A stretch of 49,664 bases of DNA. It comes from JBBDWJ01 sp040902925 (GTDB lineage Bacteria > Acidobacteriota > Terriglobia > Bryobacterales > UBA6623). Where the stretch lies: NCBI GenBank assembly GCA_040902925.1, contig JBBDWJ010000043.1, forward strand, positions 1 through 49,664, written 5' to 3'. Shown here piece after piece: positions 1 to 6,695 of this stretch. The notes beneath the pieces are model-generated. The model was given only the letters and a program-made list of their open reading frames with translations, was not told the DNA's origin and did not search any database. Within the stretch, counting starts at the first letter, position 1; every line of letters starts with the position of its first letter. A program made the position numbers and the translations under genes.

Positions 1-2
1 GC

Positions 3-209
3 GTGTTCCGGAAGTTCCAGGCCACCGAACGGCTGGACTTCCAGCTCCGCGCCGAGATGTTCAACATGTCGAACACCCCGCACTTTAACGCGCCCAACGC
101 CGACGTCAGCAGCTCGAGCTTCATGATCGTCGGTTCCGGCACGCGCAACACGGGCCGGGAAGGCGTCGACGGGCGGATGTTCCGAATCGGACTCAGAATC
201 GGCTTCTGA
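3..209 (+). CDS. C-terminal fragment of a TonB/Oar-like outer-membrane protein (5' end outside window)
   Basis: Only the last 68 residues are present and the frame is open at the left edge. They read as the final beta-strands of a large outer-membrane barrel: the pattern LDFQLRAEMFNMSNTPHFN, then a variable loop, then a short last strand MFRIGLRIGF ending in Phe. In Acidobacteriota this ending is typical of the very large carboxypeptidase-regulatory-domain/TonB-dependent Oar-like proteins, which sit in the outer membrane and are thought to take up polymers. The terminal Phe is the usual C-terminal signal for barrel insertion by BAM. Family assignment from so short a tail is moderate. Substrate cannot be told. 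Confidence 0.6.
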   Translation: MFRKFQATERLDFQLRAEMFNMSNTPHFNAPNADVSSSSFMIVGSGTRNTGREGVDGRMFRIGLRIGF

Positions 210-382
210 TCCGCCGGTTCGCACGAACCTTGAGTATGGGGCCGCCCAGCGGGGCCGCCCTGGGGGGGGCCCCCGTCACTCCCCAAAACCAACTACCAAC
301 TACCAGCTCAGCTTCAGCCATGCCTCGGCCTCGCTCGCCGCGTTCGAGACAAGCTGTGCGACTCCCGCTGTAAACTATTCCT
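210..382. other. Intergenic stretch, no gene seen
   Basis: This stretch lies between the outer-membrane protein and the aldehyde dehydrogenase. It contains a run of eight G followed by five C near 261-275, which could form a stem, and a short tandem CAACTAC repeat at about 290-304. No T-run terminator and no convincing promoter could be seen. Confidence 0.4.
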
Positions 383-1801
383 ATGCAAATGCTGATCGCC
401 GGGAATTGGGTCGATAGCTCGAGCCGCGAGTCGATTGCGGTCCTCAACCCCTACGACAATTCGGAGATTGACGCCGTCCCGCGCGCAACCTCAAGCGACA
501 TCAACCGCGCCCTGGCGTTTGCGCATGAGGGGGCCAAGCAATTACGCAAGATTCCCGGCTACGAGCGCTACCAGATGCTGATGAAGGCTGCGCGGCTGAT
601 GGAGGAGCGCGCCGAGGACTTTGCGCGCACCATCACGCTCGAAGAAGGGAAAGTTCTCGCCGAATCGCGTGTCGAGGTTTCCCGCGCCATCGAGACCATC
701 ATCGGCTCGGCCGAAGAGGCCAAGCGGCTGGGGTCGGAAGTCGTGCCACTCGACGGCGCTCCGGGCGCCGGCAACCGCTTTGGATTCACGCTACGGATTC
801 CGTGCGGCGTCGTTCTGGCGATCACGCCATTCAACTTTCCTCTGAATCTGGTGTGCCACAAAGTGGGCCCTGCGATCGCGGCGGGAAACTCCGTGATCTG
901 CAAGCCGGCCAGCGACACGCCGTTGTCGTGCCTGAAATTCGCGCGGGCGCTGCTCGACGCGGGCGTGCCGGCCCAAGCCATTCAAGTCATTACCGGCTCG
1001 GGCGGCGACATCGGCGATCAGCTTGCCGGCGATCCACGCGTGCGCAAAATCAGCTTCACCGGCAGCCGCGACGTTGGCGACCGCATCTGCCGCACGGCCG
1101 GCATCAAGAAGGTCACCATGGAGCTGGGCAGCAATGCTCCCGTCATCGTGCTGCCCGATGCGGATCTCGACAAGGCGGCGCAGGCGATCACCGCTACCGG
1201 CTACGCTAACGCCGGGCAGGTTTGCATTAGCGCTCAGCGCGTGCTTGCCGACCGCAAGATCTACGCTGACCTGCTCGACGCGCTCAAGCCCATGGTCGCT
1301 GCGCTCACAACCGGCAATCCGCTCGACGATGGCGTCAAGGTCGGCCCGATGGTGCGCGAAAAAGACGCCGAACGGGTCGAAGAATGGATTCAGCAGGCGG
1401 CCGAAGCCGGCGCGCAAGTCCACGGCGGCGGACGCCGCGGCGCCGTGTACACGCCGGCGATCCTGACCGGCGTCAAACCGGAAATGCGCGTCTCCTGCGA
1501 CGAGCTTTTTGGCCCGGCCGTTGCGATGACGCCGGTCGAAACCGTCGATGAAGCGATCGCGCTCGCGAACCAAACCAACTACGGCCTGTCCGCCGCGATC
1601 TTTACGGAAAGTCTCGAAAACGCGATGCGCTTCGCCCGCGAAGTCGACTCCGGCAACATCCACATCAACTGGGGCACGCAGTGGCGCGCCGACCTGATGC
1701 CCTACGGCGGAGTCAAGGAAAGTGGCTTCGGCAAAGAAGGCCCAAAATACGCTGTCGAGGAGATGACCGAGCTGAAGATGGTCGTCATGCACCTGCGGTA
1801 G
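383..1801 (+). CDS. NAD(P)-dependent aldehyde dehydrogenase family protein
   Basis: A 472-residue protein of normal length for the ALDH superfamily, which oxidises aldehydes to acids in the cytoplasm. The general-base glutamate lies in MELGSNAP (E247) and the catalytic cysteine in GQVCISAQR (C281). They are 34 residues apart, as in the family. The N-terminal NAD-binding part has TPFNFPLN and CKPASDTP, and the C-terminal part has the usual ELFGPAV and NYGLSAAIFT segments. It most resembles the lactaldehyde/glyceraldehyde-3-phosphate/sulfolactaldehyde branch, but the substrate is not readable from sequence. It starts at the ATG for MQMLIAGNW and stands alone, converging on the gene at 1833-3038. 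Confidence 0.92.
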   Translation: MQMLIAGNWVDSSSRESIAVLNPYDNSEIDAVPRATSSDINRALAFAHEGAKQLRKIPGYERYQMLMKAARLMEERAEDFARTITLEEGKVLAESRVEVSRAIETIIGSAEEAKRLGSEVVPLDGAPGAGNRFGFTLRIPCGVVLAITPFNFPLNLVCHKVGPAIAAGNSVICKPASDTPLSCLKFARALLDAGVPAQAIQVITGSGGDIGDQLAGDPRVRKISFTGSRDVGDRICRTAGIKKVTMELGSNAPVIVLPDADLDKAAQAITATGYANAGQVCISAQRVLADRKIYADLLDALKPMVAALTTGNPLDDGVKVGPMVREKDAERVEEWIQQAAEAGAQVHGGGRRGAVYTPAILTGVKPEMRVSCDELFGPAVAMTPVETVDEAIALANQTNYGLSAAIFTESLENAMRFAREVDSGNIHINWGTQWRADLMPYGGVKESGFGKEGPKYAVEEMTELKMVVMHLR

Positions 1802-1832
1802 AAGTGACGCTGACAATCGTGTCTGCGCGTGA

Positions 1833-3038
1833 CTAGCGCGCTCCCTCCTTCGAATTGCGCTCGTTGCGCCAAAGCTCAAGAGGCGCCACACCGGCATGAT
1901 TGGCGCCGAAGATATCGAGATCGCTGTCGCCGTCGATATCGGCGAGCACGATATCGTGGGAGCCGTTGGTCGAGATCACCTGTTTGCGCCAACCAGCGCC
2001 TGATTTTTCATTCACCAGCACGCTGACCTCGTCCGGATCTTCGCCCTGATGCATCTCCGCGATGACGATGTCCGCATCGCTATCGCCGTCAATGTCCCCG
2101 ACGCCCAGCGCATGGATCACGCATTCGATGGAGGCAACGACTACGTGCTCCGCCCACTCGCCCGCCGTCCCGGCGGAAGGATGCTCGTACCAGGCAATCT
2201 TGTACGTCTCGCCGCCCAATTCCGAAGGCGTCAACACAATGTCAGGGCTGCCGTCGCCGTTCATGTCCGTAGCTTCCACCTTGGCGTCCGGCTCGGCCCA
2301 TTGGCTGGTGTAGACGCGCTCCGGCCACGAGGCCGCAACACCGCGGCGCGTATTTTCGTACCAGCGCGCGCCAATTAGGATATCGAGGTCGCCGTCCTGA
2401 TCGAGGTCGGCCAGATCCAAGCCTTCGCCGTGCGGACTATCGATCTTCTGCTTGCTCCACGCGTTTCGCTCGGTCTGGAAATAGAGGTAGATCTCCGAGC
2501 CCCCAGGATCGGTCTGCGAACGCCGGAACGCCGATTGGTTGCGCACGACAATGTCCAGGCGCCCATCAAGGTCGAGATCACCGACCTCGATATCGTGAGC
2601 CGCTTGATCGTCGACCTCGATGCGCTCCCACGTGCGGCCGCCCGGCGGCAGCAGGCGACCGTCGCGTGGGTTACGGAACCACACGACGCTGCCCATCACG
2701 ATGTCCAGGTCGCCGTCACCGTCCATGTCGGCGAGTTCGCCGTTGACGCCCGACCACCCTTGCTCCGCGATCTCCGTCCTTTGCCAGGAAGGATAGCTGT
2801 ACCAAACCAACGATTTGCCGTCGCCGGCCACGACAATATCGGGGTTCCCGTCACCGTCGATATCTCCTGCCATCTTGTAATAGGGCTTGGCCGGAGGCTC
2901 GCGATCCACGGTGACACGCGTGAACGGGATTTCGTTAGGCTGCGACTGGCCGATGCTTGCTCCAGCCGCGGCAAGAACCAGCAGGAAGAAAGCGGCAGGA
3001 AAGTCCCGGCAAGATCTCGACACACAAGTCACCAACAT
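1833..3038 (-). CDS. Secreted FG-GAP/VCBS-repeat beta-propeller protein
   Basis: A 401-residue protein with a hydrophobic N-terminal signal (FPAAFFLLVLAAAGASIGQS), so probably exported. The rest is about seven repeats carrying the calcium-binding pattern D-x-D-x-D-G-x-x-D, such as DIDGDGNPDIV, DMDGDGDLDIV and DLDQDGDLDIL. That is the integrin-alpha-like FG-GAP/VCBS propeller, a binding scaffold rather than a known enzyme. The last two repeats have DIDGDSD, with Ser for one Gly. The start is uncertain: a good AGGAGG lies about 17 bases upstream of the chosen ATG, which is farther than usual, and no better in-frame start was found. Ligand unknown. Confidence 0.85.
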   Translation of the reverse strand: MLVTCVSRSCRDFPAAFFLLVLAAAGASIGQSQPNEIPFTRVTVDREPPAKPYYKMAGDIDGDGNPDIVVAGDGKSLVWYSYPSWQRTEIAEQGWSGVNGELADMDGDGDLDIVMGSVVWFRNPRDGRLLPPGGRTWERIEVDDQAAHDIEVGDLDLDGRLDIVVRNQSAFRRSQTDPGGSEIYLYFQTERNAWSKQKIDSPHGEGLDLADLDQDGDLDILIGARWYENTRRGVAASWPERVYTSQWAEPDAKVEATDMNGDGSPDIVLTPSELGGETYKIAWYEHPSAGTAGEWAEHVVVASIECVIHALGVGDIDGDSDADIVIAEMHQGEDPDEVSVLVNEKSGAGWRKQVISTNGSHDIVLADIDGDSDLDIFGANHAGVAPLELWRNERNSKEGAR

Positions 3039-3285
3039 ATGATTATCACCAACGTCCTCCTGACGAAAGGTTAGGTCCGTAAGGCAAGCATACTGCGTGC
3101 CCAGTCCAGAAAACCGTGGAAACCTTACGGGGAGGCAGCCATCGACTGCGTACGGGTGTCACGGCAATCGACGTGGAGCAACACGTCTTGGGGCAAAAGC
3201 AAGCCGCGGTTACTCGCCCAACCGGCGCCGAAGACTCGTAGTCTTGCTAACATGGGTCCGTCGACTCGCTGGAGCGTCGCAGCCC

Positions 3286-4515
3286 ATGAACAAAGCTTTA
3301 TTGCTTCTTCTCGCGCTCAGTTGCGCGCCCGGCTTGACGGCCGAGATTCGCGCCGTGATTCCCGCCAACGGCCCCAAGCCGATCGGCCCATACACCCCCG
3401 GCGTGTTGGCCGGCGACTACCTGTACGTTTCGGGGCAGGGTGCGCGGCCGCCCGCCGGCGAGATGTCTTCGGACTTTGACGAGCAGGTGCGGCAAACGCT
3501 CGAAAACGTCAAAGCCATTGTCGAGGCGGCCGGCCTTACGATGGATCACGTGGTTTACACGCAGGTCTACCTCGAAGACATCACGCGATTCGCCGCCATG
3601 AACCGGGTCTACGCGACGTACTTTCCCGAAAATCCGCCCGCACGCGCCACGCTCGGCGTCGCCAAGACTCCCGGCACGCCGGTGGAGATCAACGCGGTCG
3701 CGGTCCGCGACCTTTCCAAGAAAACGCCGGTGAACGTGCCGGGCTACAACTCCAAAGAACCGCTCTCCGCCGGCATTCTCACTCACGACCGGCTGTTCGT
3801 TTCCGGCATGCGCGGACAGACGTTTGGCGGAGAAATACCGGCCGACCCCGCTCAGCAGGTCGATCTCGCCCTCGACGGCATGGCCGCCGTGCTGAAGGCC
3901 GCCGGGCTCGATATGCGCCACATGGTATTCGTCAATCCTTACCTGACCGGCAAAATTCCCGCGCGCGTCATGAACGAGCGCTACGCCAAGCGCTTCGAGT
4001 TCGGCAACACACCCGCGCGCGCCACGATCTCGGTCGCGGCGCTGCCCGAAGGGGCGCAAATCGAATACACGGGCGTCGCCGCGCGCGACCTTGCCCAACG
4101 CCGCGCCGTGCGGCCGAAGAACATGGCGCCGAGCCCGACCGCGAGCCCCTGCGTCTTCGTCGCCGACACGTTCTATTGTTCTGCCAAGAGCGGCTTCATT
4201 CCCGGCCCCAACAGCGGCATTTACGCCGCCACGGTCGAGCATCAGGTCCGCCAGACCATGCGCAACCTGCTCGACGGGCTCGAGGAGGCCGGCCTCGATT
4301 TCAGCAACACCGTCGCCGCGAACGTCTACCTCGACAACGTAACGGATGACTTTCAGAAAATGAACGGCGTCTACGGGCAGTACTTCAAGGAGATTCCGCC
4401 GACACGCACCACGGTGCAGCAAGTTGCCCCGATGGCGGACCGCGGCCCCGGGGAGAACGGCCGCTACCCGACGCTCGAGCAAATATCGATAGTGGCCGTC
4501 CGCACGGCGCCCTAA
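3286..4515 (+). CDS. Secreted protein with three tandem RidA/YjgF domains
   Basis: Single RidA proteins are about 130 residues and deaminate reactive enamines and imines from PLP enzymes. This 409-residue protein contains three RidA domains in a row (about 20-143, 155-270, 285-407) after a signal peptide (MNKALLLLLALSCAPGLTA). Each domain keeps the substrate-carboxylate-binding arginine and the paired glutamate: R120/E134 (PPARATLGV), R245/E260 (TPARATISV) and R374/E398 (PPTRTTVQQV). All three sites may therefore be active. RidA normally forms trimers, so one chain might make an internal pseudo-trimer. The start was chosen at the ATG preceding the signal peptide; the open frame upstream is not protein-like. 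An R1 repeat lies just after the stop. Confidence 0.88.
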   Translation: MNKALLLLLALSCAPGLTAEIRAVIPANGPKPIGPYTPGVLAGDYLYVSGQGARPPAGEMSSDFDEQVRQTLENVKAIVEAAGLTMDHVVYTQVYLEDITRFAAMNRVYATYFPENPPARATLGVAKTPGTPVEINAVAVRDLSKKTPVNVPGYNSKEPLSAGILTHDRLFVSGMRGQTFGGEIPADPAQQVDLALDGMAAVLKAAGLDMRHMVFVNPYLTGKIPARVMNERYAKRFEFGNTPARATISVAALPEGAQIEYTGVAARDLAQRRAVRPKNMAPSPTASPCVFVADTFYCSAKSGFIPGPNSGIYAATVEHQVRQTMRNLLDGLEEAGLDFSNTVAANVYLDNVTDDFQKMNGVYGQYFKEIPPTRTTVQQVAPMADRGPGENGRYPTLEQISIVAVRTAP

Positions 4516-4545
4516 GAATTTCTCCGGCTACGGGGGCCGCAGGAA

Positions 4546-4588
4546 ATCGCCGCAGGCGATCCGAGCCCTACCCGCGAGGGGTAGGGTA
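4546..4588 (+). repeat. R1 double-hairpin repeat, copy 1
   Basis: This consists of ATCGCC-GCA-GGCGAT (first hairpin, 4546-4560) followed by CCGAG and the stem CCCTACCC / GGGTAGGG around a GCGAG loop. The same first hairpin recurs unchanged at 27277, 29746 and, inverted, 29887. The second stem changes sequence but keeps pairing. It sits directly downstream of the triple-RidA gene. Confidence 0.85.
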
Positions 4589-4691
4589 CATTCTTTTCCC
4601 TGAGGTCCACCTGAGCGCCTCTACTACTTCTAAGACTGCCGGCGCCGCGGGCGGCGCGGATGCCGGCAAAAAACGTCTACGTTAGTTACTG

Positions 4692-4747
4692 TTGCCCGGC
4701 TTCGCTTGTTTGCTATTCTTATTCCGTCCCGCAGTGATGCGGGTTTT
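4692..4747 (+). promoter_or_regulatory. Probable sigma-70-type promoter with 5' leader hairpin
   Basis: A -35-like TTGCCC (4692-4697) and -10-like TATTCT (4714-4719) are 16 bp apart. Just downstream, CCCGCA-GTGA-TGCGGG (4728-4743) forms a 6-bp stem and is followed by TTTT. The hairpin would be at the very 5' end of the mRNA for the zinc-ribbon gene at 4774, so it may be a stabilising cap or a weak attenuator. The boxes are imperfect matches. Confidence 0.35.
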
Positions 4748-4773
4748 AAAGGCAAGCAGGTTGTGGGTGGGTT

Positions 4774-5043
4774 ATGGCTCAGGATGTGTGTTTTTTGTGC
4801 CGAGCCAACGCGCAAGTTGACAAAGAGTTCGATCAAGAAACCCGGAGCCTGCTCACGACAGTGGACTGCCCCCGTTGCGGGCAATATCTGTTGACGCCTC
4901 AGGCCTGGACCAGCCATGAACGATCCTGCCTGGCAGCCTACGTTGCCCACGAGAATAAAGCCAAACGCCGCCCGCCTCTGATCCAAGCGTCCAACTGGGA
5001 AATGCTGGTTCGACTCGGCGAAGCGCTCCAGCAAAAGCGCTAG
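4774..5043 (+). CDS. Small zinc-ribbon protein, function unknown
   Basis: An 89-residue protein with two CxxC knuckles, CFLC near the N terminus and CPRC about 26 residues later. The second is followed by GQYLLTP, the usual look of a treble-clef or zinc-ribbon fold. The remainder is polar with a basic patch (ENKAKRRPP) and a C-terminal helix. I do not recognise a named family. Such proteins often bind nucleic acid or a partner protein, but nothing here shows which. It converges on the sensor gene 36 bases away and stands alone, behind the promoter-like boxes described at 4692. Confidence 0.6.
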   Translation: MAQDVCFLCRANAQVDKEFDQETRSLLTTVDCPRCGQYLLTPQAWTSHERSCLAAYVAHENKAKRRPPLIQASNWEMLVRLGEALQQKR

Positions 5044-5079
5044 GCCGCCGTCCCCGCGGACAATCATCGGGACGTCCCC

Positions 5080-5997
5080 TCAGCGCACGATGCAAAGCCA
5101 TAAAGCGGCATCGCGGATCGGCTGAACATCCAGCCGCCGGTGGGGCGTTTCCGCCTCGGGCGCCGCGCTCAACTCGCGCCGCAGGGTCTCGCCTTCCGAA
5201 CCGCGCAGGGTTTCCAGGCCCGCCGAATTCGCCATCTCTACTTCGCCCTTGGCATCGACTACAAATGCCGGTTCGGCGCGTTGGCTCAGGAAATGAAGGG
5301 CCACCGCTCGCGACTTGTCGCTATTCGGATTGGGCGTGACACTGGGCGCCGCGCCTTGATCCAAAAGCAGGTTCACTGACCCCATCAGGCGAACCATCTC
5401 GGGTGTCGCGCCCATTCCGCGGCAGCGCCGAAAGCGATCTCCGGCGCGTGCTGCCTCGCTGACCTCGTAAAGTTCTGAGAGCGGATCGAGAATTCTGTCA
5501 GCAAGCCGCCGCCCGACCAAAACAGTCGACGCCAAGGCCGCCAATGCCAGAAAAACGGCCGACCACGCGCCGGCCGTCCCCAGCCGGCGCGCCTCGTGAT
5601 CGGCGCGCAGCATTGCTTCGCGGTTGATCGCCACGAACCGGCGGATGCCTTCCACGGTTTGGCGTAACGCCGCCGAGTCCCCCGCGAGCGCAACAGGGCC
5701 AGACTGCTTTAACTGGTCAAGCACCTCGGCCTCGCCGGGCTCGGTGATGTTCTCGTACGCGCGCGCCAAGGCTTGTTGAAACTCCTGCTCGAGCGCCGGC
5801 TGGTCCAGCTCGAAAGCCCGGCGCGCCAGCACTAGCACCATGCGGTGCGCCTCTTCGATGGAGAAGTCATTCTCATCGAGGATCTCAGCGATCGCGGGCG
5901 TCATCCGCGACAGCAGGCCGATCGCGCCGAATGCGGTAATCAACTGAAAGCCCACCAGGATGGCAAGGCTGAGACGAAACTGTTGGCGCATTGGCAT
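5080..5997 (-). CDS. Membrane sensor protein with HAMP-like and PAS-like parts, no output domain
   Basis: A 305-residue protein. It has an N-terminal membrane helix (about 8-28), a mostly helical sensor region (about 30-140) like the four-helix-bundle domains of chemoreceptors and kinases, a second membrane helix (about 143-165), and a HAMP-like stretch (RILDPLSELYEVSEAARAG). The C-terminal half looks like a PAS domain (AEPAFVVDAKGEVEMANSAG). It stops before any kinase, cyclase or methyl-accepting domain. It is the last gene of the potassium-uptake operon and begins two bases after the trkA-like stop, so translation is probably coupled. A role in sensing for K+ uptake is an inference from this position only. 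Confidence 0.72.
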   Translation of the reverse strand: MPMRQQFRLSLAILVGFQLITAFGAIGLLSRMTPAIAEILDENDFSIEEAHRMVLVLARRAFELDQPALEQEFQQALARAYENITEPGEAEVLDQLKQSGPVALAGDSAALRQTVEGIRRFVAINREAMLRADHEARRLGTAGAWSAVFLALAALASTVLVGRRLADRILDPLSELYEVSEAARAGDRFRRCRGMGATPEMVRLMGSVNLLLDQGAAPSVTPNPNSDKSRAVALHFLSQRAEPAFVVDAKGEVEMANSAGLETLRGSEGETLRRELSAAPEAETPHRRLDVQPIRDAALWLCIVR

Positions 5998-5999
5998 GG

Positions 6000-6659
6000 T
6001 CAGCTCTGCTCCATCAGCCGTCCGACGGCTTCTTCGCGAGAGACGATGATGAGAATGTCGTCCGCCTTGAGGATTTCGTTGGGTGTGGGCAGGACCACAC
6101 CCCCGCTGCCTTGCTGCCGCACGGCCACCACGGTTACGTTATAGCGCTGCGGCAGCTTGAGATCGGCCAGCGTATGCCCGACGAACGAAGGGGGTGGGCG
6201 CAGCTCGGTAATCAGCAGGTCTTCTCCCAATGGCAGCTCGCCGATGACGCGGTCGTAGGCGATGCGGTTGGCGAAGCGCTCGCCAAACTCGTGAATCGGA
6301 TTGACGACTTCGTGCGCGCCGACCAGCTTGAGAATGCGCGTCTGGAGCTGGCTGTTGGCGCGGGCGATGACGCGCCTGGCTCCCATCTGCCGCAAAAGCG
6401 CCGTGCAGATGATCGCCGATTCGGTCGAGTCGTCGCCGATGGCGCAGACGCAGACATCGCGCTGCGCCGGCGAGGTGCGCTCAAGCGCCTCGGCGTCGGT
6501 GGCGTCGAATCGAACGGCTTCAGCCGCGAAATTCGACGCCTGCCGGACCCGTTCTTCACGCGAGTCGGCTGCGAGCACCTCAATGCCGCGTTCCGTCAGC
6601 GCCCGAGCCAGCGACATCCCGAAGCGCCCCAGCCCGACTACGAGAGCCTGTTTTGCCAC
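6000..6659 (-). CDS. ktrA: TrkA/KtrA-family RCK potassium-uptake regulator
   Basis: A 219-residue cytoplasmic protein with one RCK_N Rossmann domain (ALVVGLGRFGMSLARAL, the GxGxxG nucleotide-binding turn, residues about 5-22) and a C-terminal RCK_C (TrkA_C) domain (about 140-215). This is the one-copy Ktr arrangement; E. coli TrkA has two copies in tandem. RCK proteins form an octameric ring under the channel and gate it on binding NAD(H), ATP/ADP or c-di-AMP. It lies 36 bases after the trkH-like gene and just before the sensor gene, which makes a three-gene minus-strand operon. The symbol is given by family; ktrC or trkA would be equally defensible. Confidence 0.88.
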   Translation of the reverse strand: MAKQALVVGLGRFGMSLARALTERGIEVLAADSREERVRQASNFAAEAVRFDATDAEALERTSPAQRDVCVCAIGDDSTESAIICTALLRQMGARRVIARANSQLQTRILKLVGAHEVVNPIHEFGERFANRIAYDRVIGELPLGEDLLITELRPPPSFVGHTLADLKLPQRYNVTVVAVRQQGSGGVVLPTPNEILKADDILIIVSREEAVGRLMEQS

Positions 6660-6695
6660 AGCTTATCTCCTCAAATTTCCGCCTAGCGGCAGCGA

